Source: Bdellovibrio sp. 22V (GTDB taxonomy: Bacteria; Bdellovibrionota; Bdellovibrionia; Bdellovibrionales; Bdellovibrionaceae). From it: 64,000 nucleotides of DNA. Of this stretch, positions 52,811-62,151 are shown one piece after another (position 1 is the first letter of the stretch; the number at the start of each line of letters is the position of its first letter). The DNA lies in assembly GCF_030169785.1 (NCBI RefSeq), contig NZ_CP125854.1:682001-746000 (forward strand), read 5' to 3'. Position numbers and translations under genes: made by a program. Below the pieces are notes generated by a model, which saw only the letters and a list, made by a program, of their open reading frames with translations, ran no database searches and had not been told where the DNA came from.

Positions 52811-54132
52811 GAACCACCTCCGGCATTTTTTTCGATTGTATTCAAAGTGTTCGTGATAGATGGGAAATAATGAGACGTTTCCTTACGGCGCGCAGAACTC
52901 TTATTGGCGCTCGCAGGGAACTTCTGCATGTATTGTTGAACTTGATTGATGAATTGATCGGCATCCGTCACTGAACGGTTGCGATAGAAGGAGTTCAGTA
53001 AAGCTTTCACTGGAGTCCAAGTTCCAGCAGGACCCGTATTATGAGACCAAACCATCAATGCGCGTTTTACTTTATTTAAGTCAAACTCTGAAAGTTTGAA
53101 TTTATTGCGATAGTTTTTGTTCGCGAAAATCATTGTATCCAGATCTTTTTTTACACCTTTGAGATAGGCAAACGTGTAGATCATGTTTTTTACGGGATTT
53201 CCGTTGCGCAAAGAAATGCGGTCGCAAGAAAGTGATTTTTGCGGGCGAATCGGCTCCATGGAATCCAAGAATTGCATGGAAAGCTGATTACATTGTTGAT
53301 TCTGGTTACCCTCTAAAGAAATGCGCACGTCGCGCAATTCATTCGTGTTCACGTCTTGAATCGCTGGGGAAGTGAATTGACCGATACCACCGGCACCCGT
53401 TCCGCTCATCGCATTCACATGAAAACCTGATTCAACGTTGATAAGAGCGTAAACGGCACGCACATCCAATTTCTGATTTTCCACGCCCTGGTCTGGCGCA
53501 ATGAAATCCTTCATGCAAGAGCTGACAAGATCAAAGCTGTTATTGATAAGTTTGAAATAGTTTTCAGAAATGCAAGGACGGAAAGCCTGACGGGAACTGC
53601 CATTTGCCGAGCATTCTCTGAAGGTTTTGCTGCTCGCGCCGAAACGGGCTTCCATACTTACGCGCATACACGCGGGTTTAATAATGGAGTTCGCACGCAC
53701 GGGAGCGGCCGTGAGACCTGAAAGCAGGCTGTTGCCTTTTGAAATCTGATCTAATTCTTTTTCCAAGTAGTCGTTTTGGCGATTGCACTGCATGTAACGA
53801 ATATCAGAGACTTCCTTCTGGCAGTCTTCGCAGTTTCGGTTCGCAACGTTGTTTATTCCACCGATCAAGTCTTGCACTCGTTTGGCTTTATCGATTTGAT
53901 CCAAAGCGTGCTCAATAATAGGAGCAGGTTCCGCAGGAGCTTCTTCTTTTTTCTCTTCCTTTTTACCTTCTTTGGGACCCGGTTCCCCCATGGGGATTGT
54001 GAAAGGAGCAGAAAGCTCTTTAGAGGATAAGTCCGTAGATGCTTGAGGCCCTGAAACGATCATATTCATGCCGGCAGTGAAGCAGGCACTTACGAATAGC
54101 AGCTTGTATAAAAAAGGCAGGGCAGTTCTCAT
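52798..54132 (-). CDS. Lytic transglycosylase-like protein (SLT domain)
   Basis: The 444-residue product has a signal sequence (about 1-22), a Lys/Glu/Pro-rich low-complexity region, and a C-terminal SLT domain. VYALINVESGFHVNAMSGTGAGGIGQF contains the catalytic Glu and the GxGxxGIGQ motif. Transglycosylases cleave the glycan strand of peptidoglycan and are important for wall remodelling and prey-wall entry. Whether it acts on self or prey cannot be told. The ribosome site lies inside a hairpin. Confidence 0.88.
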   Translation of the reverse strand: MRTALPFLYKLLFVSACFTAGMNMIVSGPQASTDLSSKELSAPFTIPMGEPGPKEGKKEEKKEEAPAEPAPIIEHALDQIDKAKRVQDLIGGINNVANRNCEDCQKEVSDIRYMQCNRQNDYLEKELDQISKGNSLLSGLTAAPVRANSIIKPACMRVSMEARFGASSKTFRECSANGSSRQAFRPCISENYFKLINNSFDLVSSCMKDFIAPDQGVENQKLDVRAVYALINVESGFHVNAMSGTGAGGIGQFTSPAIQDVNTNELRDVRISLEGNQNQQCNQLSMQFLDSMEPIRPQKSLSCDRISLRNGNPVKNMIYTFAYLKGVKKDLDTMIFANKNYRNKFKLSEFDLNKVKRALMVWSHNTGPAGTWTPVKALLNSFYRNRSVTDADQFINQVQQYMQKFPASANKSSARRKETSHYFPSITNTLNTIEKNAGGGSCVN

Positions 54133-54136
54133 GTGA

Positions 54137-54154
54137 AGAATCTCCTCAGATTCT
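54137..54154. other. Hairpin containing the ribosome site of the transglycosylase gene
   Basis: AGAATCT (54137-54143) and AGATTCT (54148-54154) are perfect complements around a four-base loop. In the reverse-strand transcript the GAGGAG ribosome site lies in the loop and 3' arm, five to ten bases before the ATG. Confidence 0.5.
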
Positions 54155-54370
54155 AGAAGAGCAAGAGGTCTGCCAAAAGGACCCGAGTCATTTCAAATAT
54201 TTAAGAAGTCGGTGCTTGTCTCAAAATGAGAAGACTCGCAAGGAGGCCTAAACAGGCGCATGGCTGTTCACTTTATATACAGACTATAGAAGAGGCCAAA
54301 CCCTGTATTTTGAAACTGTCTGACTTATTTGTTGGGTCAAGAGTCATAATAAAAGTAACGGAGGTTTGTT

Positions 54371-54844
54371 ATGAAAACATTCGACAAATACTCTTCAATA
54401 TTGATGCTGCCGGAGGAAAAGGAAAGAAGCGTTTCCCTGCCAGTATTTACCGAAATTAAAAAAGGTGAGACCTCCGAAAGCACTTTCGACGAAGACGAAA
54501 TTCTGACAGATAAGGATCAAACGGCAAGAACCACGATTACGAATGCCGTCAAAAGAATGAAACTGAATGATATCGCACCGGAGCCTTTAGAGGATCTTCC
54601 CGGCGATTTTATGCGCGGAGATATTGATGTGCGCGAGCAAATGGATCGCGCCGCCGATGCCATGGATACTTCTTGGCGAGGTTTGCAAAACAGAGCGGAC
54701 GAAGACAGCCCGCGCGGAGAATTAGGAGCTTCTTTTCGAGATACTCCCGGTGGATTGGAAGAAGTGGAAGCAAAAACCGACGAATACATAGCCACGCATC
54801 GCCTTAAAAAAGTCAAAGCGCGTCCGCAAAAAAGAGTTGGCTAG
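54371..54844 (+). CDS. Acidic hypothetical protein
   Basis: The 157-residue product is highly acidic with no membrane segment or signal peptide. It has repeated Asp/Glu segments and a short basic end (KKVKARPQKRVG). I recognise no family. The ATG follows ACGGAGG. The gene converges with the methyltransferase gene by four bases. The 237 bases before it contain the hairpin above and no other clear element. Confidence 0.65.
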   Translation: MKTFDKYSSILMLPEEKERSVSLPVFTEIKKGETSESTFDEDEILTDKDQTARTTITNAVKRMKLNDIAPEPLEDLPGDFMRGDIDVREQMDRAADAMDTSWRGLQNRADEDSPRGELGASFRDTPGGLEEVEAKTDEYIATHRLKKVKARPQKRVG

Positions 54845-55626
54845 AGCTGACCCCAAATAAATATTCTTTTGAATGGATAGAAAAAGGGCTTCTCGTCGGG
54901 AAGCTCTTTAAATAAGCGCTCTTTAAACTCGCGCAAGAATCTTTCATAATCCTGGGCTGATAAGCGCGATTGGAAGTAAGTCAGAAGACTGCCTTTCACC
55001 CATTCGATCACGTCATCGCGAGACTCGAGCTGATGGCCGTAAACTCTTTGTAAAACTTTTTGTTCTTTAAACCCAAGATGATAAAGAAGGGTTGCATATT
55101 TTTCGGGGGAGAGAAGAGAGCTATATTTATCGTACGCTTCGCCTTGAAGCAGCGAATTCCAGGGTTCTTCTTCGCTCATCTTCTTTGCCAAAACGTGCGT
55201 GGGGTAATCATGATTCATCGGCATTTGGATAGCCAGTTGCCCATGAGGTTCCAAAAAGTTTTTTATTCTCGCAAAAAGACGGGGATGATCAGAACACCAT
55301 TGCAGAGCCGCATTCGAAAAAACGATATCGAACTTGTCTGCCGTCGTCCATGTTTCGATAGCGCCTTTTTGAAAACGTAAAGTCGCTGACTCATGCTTGC
55401 GGGCTTGTTCTAACATTTTGTCGGAAGAATCAAGACCGCAAGTTTGATCTGCTTTTACAAAGTGATGCAGCTCGCTTGTAAGCTCGCCGGTGCCGCAACC
55501 AAGATCAAGGACTCGAGGATGAGACGTGCTTTGCAGCATGTTCATGAGGTCGTAAAATGGCTGCGATCTTTCGGACTTATATTTGTCGTATTGTCGTGGA
55601 TTCCACGAGTCGGCCGGAATGCTCAT
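54841..55626 (-). CDS. SAM-dependent methyltransferase, Tam-like
   Basis: The 261-residue product has a class-I SAM domain with motif I VLDLGCGTGELTSEL and motif post I GLDSSDKMLEQAR. The overall layout (WNPRQYDKYKSERSQPFYDLM; NAALQWCSDHP) resembles trans-aconitate 2-methyltransferase and BioC-type malonyl methyltransferases. The substrate is not certain. It overlaps the cyclase-like gene by four bases, so it is the last gene of that operon. Confidence 0.82.
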   Translation of the reverse strand: MSIPADSWNPRQYDKYKSERSQPFYDLMNMLQSTSHPRVLDLGCGTGELTSELHHFVKADQTCGLDSSDKMLEQARKHESATLRFQKGAIETWTTADKFDIVFSNAALQWCSDHPRLFARIKNFLEPHGQLAIQMPMNHDYPTHVLAKKMSEEEPWNSLLQGEAYDKYSSLLSPEKYATLLYHLGFKEQKVLQRVYGHQLESRDDVIEWVKGSLLTYFQSRLSAQDYERFLREFKERLFKELPDEKPFFYPFKRIFIWGQL

Positions 55627-57077
55627 GCTCTTAGCATAGGACTTTTTTCCGTGTCGGCAAGCTCATAACCACATTGACGACATTTCATGACAAAAATTCC
55701 TTGTGCGTTCGTATCAAGATGTAAAACCGAATCCACGCAGTGCGGACAGTGCGCGGCATTCGCTTCTTTTGATCCTTCAGGAGAACGAAGAAGTTCAAAA
55801 ACAAAATGCTGATCGTCTTCGAAACCTTTGATCACTTTTTCTCCGATATTTTTCACAATGAAATTTTCGCGTTCCAGTGTTTGTGCAATATCAGAGTCGA
55901 TAAGAATTTGATTGGGCTCTGCCAAATTCGTTAAACGAGAAGCAAAAGGTAATGGAGCGCCAATAGCCGTGTAAGAGCGGAAAAACTTTTTGTTACCATA
56001 GAAGCCCACATTGGCATAACCCGCGGAAATGCCGACACGGATTTGCATCTCTTTTTTCCAGTTCATTAGATAAAATTCCCGGTCCTGGCGCAAAGCTTCG
56101 CGTACCTCTAAGGCGGCGAGGCAAGTTCTTTGTACGAAATCGCCATAGCGAATTGGATCATTGGCAAACGCCAAAATCCCGTCACCTTGGAACTTATCAA
56201 TCGTGATATCGTATTTGAGGAAAATCGTCACCACAGTGTCCATGAACCGAGCCAGAACCAGATCCACTTTCGCCTGATCCAAGCGGACAACGCGTTCTGT
56301 GGAACCGACGATGTCCACGAAGATGGCGCAAATCTGCGAGCGGCGAACGCCTTTCTCAATATCCACGCGTCCATCACGGATGGCTTGCACCACCTGAGGG
56401 CTGAATTGCGTGCTCAGTGTATTGAGGCGCACGGCTTCTTCTGTTTTGGCGCGAATAATATTGTCACGATTGGCGATTTCAGATTTCAAAGCCAGACGGC
56501 TGTTGAGTTCCCGAATACGCAATTTTTCCTGAAAAAAGCGAATCAAAAAGCAGATGACGATGGAGCCGATAATAAAAAATGAATTCAGCGCAATCGCCCA
56601 GGCATCCTGAAGATTCTGCATCTTTGCAAAGACAACCACGTAGTAAGGCAAATAGATGGCTAAAGCGACACCTGCGAAAAAGCTTGTCGAAAAAGGAATG
56701 AAAGAAAGACCACCGATAGCAACGAGGTTAAGACCCGCGTAATAACCGGTGCCCACGTCGGGGATCATCGCGATCATCACATTGATAGGAAGTGCGACCA
56801 AACCCACATAGAGAGCCAAGATGGACCGGGCTCGAAGAGCGGTCTGTTCTCTTTCAATAAGTTTTTTCGTCACAAAACAAAGAGGAATGATCGTCAGTCT
56901 CAGCGCTAGAAACGGCCACTTGAACTGAGGAACATAAATAAGATCTGCAACCCAGAACGCCAAAAAGAGGGGCACTGCCATCCAGTTGGCGATCACATTT
57001 AGAACAGATCTGATTTCTTCTACCACCTCGTGCTCACGCAGTTCGCTGGAGGTGATTTCTTTGCCTGTGAAAAACAA
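55623..57077 (-). CDS. Membrane class III nucleotidyl cyclase-like protein with altered catalytic residues
   Basis: The 484-residue product has five or six N-terminal membrane segments (about 25-180), a linker helix and a class III cyclase domain (about 245-425). Metal-binding aspartates are D255 (FVDIVGST) and D299 (KFQGDG), and the substrate Lys is K295. At the position of the purine-contacting Asp there is S368. The transition-state Asn is replaced by P377 (IGAPLPFASRL), while R381 is kept. The C-terminus has a zinc-ribbon-like pair CPHC...CRQC (444-447, 466-469). It starts with TTG behind AAGGACG. Activity or specificity may be changed or lost. Confidence 0.82.
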   Translation of the reverse strand: MFFTGKEITSSELREHEVVEEIRSVLNVIANWMAVPLFLAFWVADLIYVPQFKWPFLALRLTIIPLCFVTKKLIEREQTALRARSILALYVGLVALPINVMIAMIPDVGTGYYAGLNLVAIGGLSFIPFSTSFFAGVALAIYLPYYVVVFAKMQNLQDAWAIALNSFFIIGSIVICFLIRFFQEKLRIRELNSRLALKSEIANRDNIIRAKTEEAVRLNTLSTQFSPQVVQAIRDGRVDIEKGVRRSQICAIFVDIVGSTERVVRLDQAKVDLVLARFMDTVVTIFLKYDITIDKFQGDGILAFANDPIRYGDFVQRTCLAALEVREALRQDREFYLMNWKKEMQIRVGISAGYANVGFYGNKKFFRSYTAIGAPLPFASRLTNLAEPNQILIDSDIAQTLERENFIVKNIGEKVIKGFEDDQHFVFELLRSPEGSKEANAAHCPHCVDSVLHLDTNAQGIFVMKCRQCGYELADTEKSPMLRA

Positions 57078-57086
57078 TCAACGTCC

Positions 57087-58550
57087 TTACTTCTGAATAA
57101 CAACGAAAAGGTTTACGCCCAAAGGTTCTTTTTCAACCCAGATTTTTGAGCCAAGGCCTTTGAAAATACGCAGAAGATCCTCTTCGGATCTGTAGATCAA
57201 GTGCCAATCCAAAACAAGTTCCATAAAGGGAACGCAAGGATTGTCTTTGCTGAAGTTTCCGATAACAACGCGGCCGCCCGGTTTAACGGAGGCCAACATT
57301 TTTTGTGCTGCCATTTGGGCGACCGGCTCTGTGAAATAGTCAAAGAGACCCGCAGAGTAAATAAGATCGTAATCCGTTTCAGGACAACCTGCCGCGATCA
57401 CGTTACGAATGGCCATATTGTTGAATTTAAATTTAAAACCCGATCGCACAAAACGCTCGATGGAGTGCAACTGGCGGTGAGCATGCTTTAAAGATTCTTC
57501 ATCTTGATCCAAGCACGTGAACTCGACGGGACGGCCATAGAAGGTGTTGGCATTTTGCAGGAAAAGTTGTTGCTCCATTGCAGGACCGCTGGCGACTGAA
57601 AGAATTTTCAGCGGCTGGTTTGGCGGTGTCGCCGTGAAAAGCTCCGTGATCTTTTCAAAAAGATACTGACCACGGTTTTTAACCGCAGCTCCCGCAGGCT
57701 CATCAATAAAGTATTTGTGCATGCACTGGTCGAACAAAGTTTTGCCCACCAATTCATCACGATAAAGATGATTCATCATTTCGTAATCCCCGGCATAACC
57801 GCGCGGTTTGAAGTAGGCGCGGTTCGCAAACGGGGCGCCGTAAACAAGATAGCCGATTTGTTCACGGGCAAACTCTGTCGCCCATTTCATTTGTTCAGGA
57901 GTAAAGTTCTTAATAAATTGCGGAACTTGGGAATACTTCATTGGAATGACTTGGCCTAGGTAGTCAGAAACCGTATCTGCAATCGTCAGGCGATAGTCTT
58001 GCGCTTCCTTCCAGTTATCAACCGGAGAATCCGCCTCCAGTTTATCAATACGAGCTTTTAGCTTTTCGAGCCAATCCTTCATTTCGTATACGAAAGTTTT
58101 AAACTCCGCGGGCAATTGCGCGAGTTCTTGGGCATATCTTGTTTGTTCGGTAATGACTTCAGAGGAAACTTCCAAGGCTTTGATGCGCTCAACTTTTAGA
58201 GGCTCGCCAAGAATTTCAAAACCAATAATCATTTCGCCCGTCACGGATTTTGTATGATTTTCGGCACGAGCCCAGCGTAAAGCGATGCTTTGAGTTTGAA
58301 TGTTTTTATAAAGAAGACTTCCTTCAAGATGAGGATGTTTTTCGAACCACTTTTGCAGATCTTGATAATCTGTTGCGGAAACCAAAACGCCGCAACCAAA
58401 AGAACTGATGTTGAGGATTTCAAACTGACGTCCTTGAAAGTCGAGGAAGCAAGAGCCCGGCTCCAAAGCGGTACGATCCTGACGTACGACTTTTTTGCGG
58501 CTATTCTCGTCGATATGAAAAAATTCTTGCTTCATAGCATTGTTACTCAT
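57087..58550 (-). CDS. PilZ-like domain fused to a SAM methyltransferase
   Basis: The 487-residue product has an N-terminal PilZ-like domain (about 15-140, with ILNISSFGCGVLV matching N-x-S-x-x-G) and a helical middle. The C-terminal class-I methyltransferase domain includes ILSVASGPAMEQQ and FTCLDQDEESLKHA. The C-terminal half resembles proteins annotated as extracellular-factor 3-hydroxypalmitate methyl ester synthases (PhcB-like). The combination suggests a methyltransferase controlled by c-di-GMP. The PilZ Arg motif is not canonical, so binding is not assured. It is the first gene of a three-gene operon with the cyclase-like and Tam-like genes. Confidence 0.8.
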   Translation of the reverse strand: MSNNAMKQEFFHIDENSRKKVVRQDRTALEPGSCFLDFQGRQFEILNISSFGCGVLVSATDYQDLQKWFEKHPHLEGSLLYKNIQTQSIALRWARAENHTKSVTGEMIIGFEILGEPLKVERIKALEVSSEVITEQTRYAQELAQLPAEFKTFVYEMKDWLEKLKARIDKLEADSPVDNWKEAQDYRLTIADTVSDYLGQVIPMKYSQVPQFIKNFTPEQMKWATEFAREQIGYLVYGAPFANRAYFKPRGYAGDYEMMNHLYRDELVGKTLFDQCMHKYFIDEPAGAAVKNRGQYLFEKITELFTATPPNQPLKILSVASGPAMEQQLFLQNANTFYGRPVEFTCLDQDEESLKHAHRQLHSIERFVRSGFKFKFNNMAIRNVIAAGCPETDYDLIYSAGLFDYFTEPVAQMAAQKMLASVKPGGRVVIGNFSKDNPCVPFMELVLDWHLIYRSEEDLLRIFKGLGSKIWVEKEPLGVNLFVVIQK

Positions 58551-58735
58551 GCTGTCTCCTCAGTGCTGTCGAACCAATGTTAGAAAAAATGTGCATTTCC
58601 TTATCGTCTTTCGAGTTTAAGAAGTTTACAGGACCTTCGTTATAGGACTGTATTTAGACACGAAACCAGACGGAAGATGTGGCGAAACGCGGCTGATTTC
58701 CCAGACAGGAATATAATTAAAGGTGAGGTTTACCT

Positions 58736-60094
58736 ATGGAAGCATCAACTCTTGAAGTCCTGAAAATGGTCAAAAAAATTTATAACATCGACCAGCTCCT
58801 TTACGGGAAGGAGTACGTGCGGGAACTTGTACGAAGTCTCGCGCAAACTCTGGAAGTAAAATACGTTCTTGTCGGACATGCCGTTGAGCCAGAAAGAGCC
58901 GCTATCCAGACTGACTTTGTATGGTCGGGAAATGGGTTTGCCGCGAATATTGTCTATGATTTGAAGGGCACTCCATGCGTAAACGTTATTTGCGGAACGC
59001 GCGTAAACTGTTTCGCGGAACGTGTGCAACAGCAGTTTCCCGAAGATAAAATGCTCAAAGATCTGGGAGCGGAAGCTTATATCGGAGCCCCCTTTTTAAA
59101 CCCGGACGGCGGCTTGGTAGGTCTTTTGATTATTCTCGACGATAAGCCCTTGTACGATCGGGAACTTTTCACTTTCGTTGTTGAATTCTTTGCGGCGCGT
59201 ATTGGTACGGAGTATCGACGTCAAGCCTTCGAGGATTCCTTGCAGCACCAAGTGAACTTGCGAACCCAAGAGTTGAGTTTTGCATTTGAAGATTTAAAAC
59301 GCACGCAAAGACAGCTATTGTCCCAGGAAAAACTCGCGACAATCGGGCGTATTACTTTCGGCATCGCGCATGAGTTGAAAAACCCGCTGAATGTCATTAT
59401 CAACGGCTCGGAAGTTTTAAAAGATCTTATGGAAGAAAAGAATATCGACGGGGAAATTAAAACCGCCGTCGATATGGTTCATCAACAGGCGCAACGGGCG
59501 AACGTCATTATCACCAATATGCTTCGTCAGGCCCGCCAAGAGCCTGCGGATGCGCCACCTGAGAACACAAATTTGTCCGAAATGCTGGAACGCTGTTTAG
59601 ATCTCAGTGTCCGCTCTATATTGGATCTTGAATTCAAGGCTAAATGCGCCGTAAAAAAAGACATCCAGCCGCAAGTGGAAATGGACTTACTTGATCATCC
59701 AAGTGTCGAGCGGGGCTTTATCAATCTTATCGACAATGCACTTTATGCTTTAAAAACCAAGTTTGGATACCTTGGTAAGGACATTTTCACACCGGAACTC
59801 TTTGTCGATCTTTCGAAAGTCAAAGACCACATCATCATTCGCATTCGAGATAACGGCACCGGTATTTCGCGCAGCAATCTGCAACGAATCTTTGACGAGT
59901 TTTACACGACCAAACCTGCTGGAGAAGGCACAGGTCTGGGGCTTTCCATTGCGCGACAAGTGATCGAAAAAAATCACGGCGAAATTAAAATCAACAGCAA
60001 GGAGGGGGAATTCACAGAAGTGACCGTTCATTTTTCCACTTTGGACAGAAAGGAGGGTAAAGGCGTATGGTCATCGAGAAACCTCTCACCGTAG
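58736..60094 (+). CDS. Cytoplasmic GAF-domain sensor histidine kinase
   Basis: The 452-residue kinase has a GAF-like N-terminal domain (about 15-160) and a short coiled segment. The HisKA has GIAHELKNPLNVIINGSEV (phospho-His near 216), and the ATPase has an N-box NLIDNALYAL, a G1 box DNGTGI and GEGTGLGLSIARQVI. It has no membrane segment. A single-domain receiver gene overlaps it by 28 bases. The ATG follows AAGGTGAGG and a TATAAT at 58712-58717. Confidence 0.92.
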   Translation: MEASTLEVLKMVKKIYNIDQLLYGKEYVRELVRSLAQTLEVKYVLVGHAVEPERAAIQTDFVWSGNGFAANIVYDLKGTPCVNVICGTRVNCFAERVQQQFPEDKMLKDLGAEAYIGAPFLNPDGGLVGLLIILDDKPLYDRELFTFVVEFFAARIGTEYRRQAFEDSLQHQVNLRTQELSFAFEDLKRTQRQLLSQEKLATIGRITFGIAHELKNPLNVIINGSEVLKDLMEEKNIDGEIKTAVDMVHQQAQRANVIITNMLRQARQEPADAPPENTNLSEMLERCLDLSVRSILDLEFKAKCAVKKDIQPQVEMDLLDHPSVERGFINLIDNALYALKTKFGYLGKDIFTPELFVDLSKVKDHIIIRIRDNGTGISRSNLQRIFDEFYTTKPAGEGTGLGLSIARQVIEKNHGEIKINSKEGEFTEVTVHFSTLDRKEGKGVWSSRNLSP

Positions 60095-60471
60095 TGATTG
60101 TTGACGATGAATCCAGCGTGGGATTTCTTTCCCGCATGAAATTTCGCAATGCGATTCAGAATGGCACAGTGGATCTGCATTTTTTTGAAAACGCGGCGGA
60201 AACAATGAAGTACTTGGAATCTCGTCGTAAAGATATGGACGACATCATCGTCTTTACGGATATCAATATGCCCGAAGTGTCAGGCTACGAATTGCTGGAA
60301 GATATCAGGGAAAAATTTCCGCAACTTCCGGTGTACATGATGAGTGCTTATGACGACTCAACAAGTATTAGTAAGTCTTTTAATTTAGGAGCTCAGGGCT
60401 ACTTCACAAAGCCGGTGAATTACAAAGACGTTAAATCTCTTATTGAAACAAAATACGGCGTTACTCTCTAA
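60067..60471 (+). CDS. Single-domain response regulator
   Basis: The 134-residue receiver has acidic pocket VDDE (13-16), phospho-acceptor Asp65 in VFTDINMPEVSG, a Ser/Thr near MMSAYDD and Lys in YFTKPVNY. It has no output domain, so it signals by protein-protein contact. It is probably paired with the kinase that it overlaps. Confidence 0.93.
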   Translation: MVIEKPLTVVIVDDESSVGFLSRMKFRNAIQNGTVDLHFFENAAETMKYLESRRKDMDDIIVFTDINMPEVSGYELLEDIREKFPQLPVYMMSAYDDSTSISKSFNLGAQGYFTKPVNYKDVKSLIETKYGVTL

Positions 60472-60547
60472 AGGAACTCGCTCAAGGTCGAGTTACGTAA
60501 TCCCGAGGAATTTCCGAAATAGACGGGGATATACCGAGGAGATTTGT

Positions 60548-62086
60548 ATGAAGAGATACCTTTTGGGTGGCCTGAGCGTACTTTTATTTTCAGCATGCCA
60601 AAGTCCCTTGTTTAAAAGTGAAGAGACATCTTACCGCAAACCAGCAAGCACCGAAGAATTGATTACGGGAAGCCAAAAGGTTCTTTCCGATTTGTCCAAT
60701 CCGCAAATCTTCAATGCACGTACGTGCGCTACCTTCGTGAACAAAGTGACAGATTATCTTTATTATCTTCCGGCGGATCATTTCATTCCCAAAACGCCTC
60801 AAGAAGTGGAGAAACTAAAAACTCATGGCGACGATGTCATGAATACGATCTTCCAAATCCGCGTCGTCCTGCACGAAAAATTGCAAGAGTTCGACTCTCG
60901 AAATGAACTTACAAAAGAATGTACTCAGGAAGTTCGCGAAGGTTTCCAATACGCGCGTTTCGCGGAAGAATATCTTTTGGAATGGTTGTATTCACAAAAA
61001 GTTTATACGTTTAAAAAGACACCGATTATGGACAGCTCAAAACCAAGCACTTGGACAAATCCCAAGTATGCGGGCTTTCAGTTGAAAACGGGCGACGTGA
61101 TGTTGGTCCGCGGGAAGTCTTATGTGTCTGCGATGATCGCGCGTATCGGTGATGAAGAAGGCAACTTTTCGCACTTGGCGATCGTAGGTGAAGATAAAAA
61201 GGGCCGTAAATACGTTGTCGAGGCACTCATCCAATACGGAGTTATTGTAACGCCTTTGGAAAAGTGGCGCCAAGCGGAAGATGCGCGAGTGGCTTTGTAT
61301 CGTCAACCGGATGAAGTTCTGGCGAAGCAAGCCGGCCGTAAAATCTGGGAAAGAGCCCAGTATGCTTTAGACAGAAACAAAGGCATTCGCTATGACTTCG
61401 CGATGGACGACGACGACTATTCGACGATTTTCTGCTCGGAAGTGATTCGCTATGCCTATGACATGGCTTCGGATGGCAAGTTCATGGTTCCGAAATTCCG
61501 CAGTACCGTTACAAAATTCAAGAATACGGATTATCCAAAAAGCCTGGGTGTCACGAAATCCACTCTTTTTGCGCCGTATGATATTGAGGTCGACCCGCGC
61601 TTTAATTTCATCGCGGAATACCGCTTCTATCCTCTGCTAAGACAAGTGCGTATGCAGGACGCGGTTCTGCAAAGTATTTACTCTTGGATGATCGATAAGG
61701 ATTATACTTTCCACTGGGCGCCACAACATTCTATTAAAGGTTACTTTGCGAAGTTCGTGCGCCAGTTCGGTATTGCAGCGGATACGCTTCCTAAATACAT
61801 GCCTATCGATAGCATTCAAACCAACGTGAAGTTTGAAGCCGTTGCCAAAGTTCTAGAGAAGAACATCTATAAAAAAGAAGATGAGTTCTATAAAAAGAAA
61901 GGCTACTTGCCGTCCTTCCAGGATATGCTGGCGATGAATGAAGAGTTCCGCCGTACTGACTGTCTTGAGAATCAAACATTCCGACGCGAGAGCAATGCAC
62001 CTTTCCATGATGACGATCGCAGAAACAATGTCGATACATCGAGATTCCACTGGTTCTTCTATAACGACAAGCGAAGCTGCAACTAA
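60548..62086 (+). CDS. Lipoprotein with a permuted papain-like (YiiX/C92) domain
   Basis: The 512-residue lipoprotein has the lipobox LFSAC. The central domain contains GDVMLVRGKSYVSAMIARIGDEEGNFSHLAIVG and TIFCSEVIRYAYD, matching the His and Cys of the permuted NlpC/P60 (YiiX, peptidase C92) family. The family acts as amidase or acyl-transferase on peptidoglycan or lipids. The last 150 residues have no recognised domain. The ATG at 60548 follows GAGGAG; the upstream in-frame ORF start at 60443 overlaps the receiver gene. A strong bidirectional terminator follows. Confidence 0.82.
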   Translation: MKRYLLGGLSVLLFSACQSPLFKSEETSYRKPASTEELITGSQKVLSDLSNPQIFNARTCATFVNKVTDYLYYLPADHFIPKTPQEVEKLKTHGDDVMNTIFQIRVVLHEKLQEFDSRNELTKECTQEVREGFQYARFAEEYLLEWLYSQKVYTFKKTPIMDSSKPSTWTNPKYAGFQLKTGDVMLVRGKSYVSAMIARIGDEEGNFSHLAIVGEDKKGRKYVVEALIQYGVIVTPLEKWRQAEDARVALYRQPDEVLAKQAGRKIWERAQYALDRNKGIRYDFAMDDDDYSTIFCSEVIRYAYDMASDGKFMVPKFRSTVTKFKNTDYPKSLGVTKSTLFAPYDIEVDPRFNFIAEYRFYPLLRQVRMQDAVLQSIYSWMIDKDYTFHWAPQHSIKGYFAKFVRQFGIAADTLPKYMPIDSIQTNVKFEAVAKVLEKNIYKKEDEFYKKKGYLPSFQDMLAMNEEFRRTDCLENQTFRRESNAPFHDDDRRNNVDTSRFHWFFYNDKRSCN

Positions 62087-62104
62087 TCCAGACGACGAAG
62101 AAAT

Positions 62105-62138
62105 AAAAAAGCCTCTGTGTTTCGCACAGAGGCTTTTT
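62105..62138. terminator. Bidirectional intrinsic terminator
   Basis: GCCTCTGTG (62111-62119) and CACAGAGGC (62125-62133) are perfect complements around TTTCG. A T-run follows on the forward strand, and an A-run precedes it, giving a T-run for the reverse-strand desaturase gene. Confidence 0.9.
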
Positions 62139-62151
62139 CTTTTTTAAACAA

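Noticed and set aside
54226-54459. A 77-residue ORF overlapping the acidic protein gene
   Set aside because: It has no ribosome site and overlaps the better supported gene at 54371 in a different frame.
60443-60547. Upstream extension of the papain-like lipoprotein reading frame
   Set aside because: It overlaps the receiver gene, lacks a ribosome site and would hide the lipoprotein signal.
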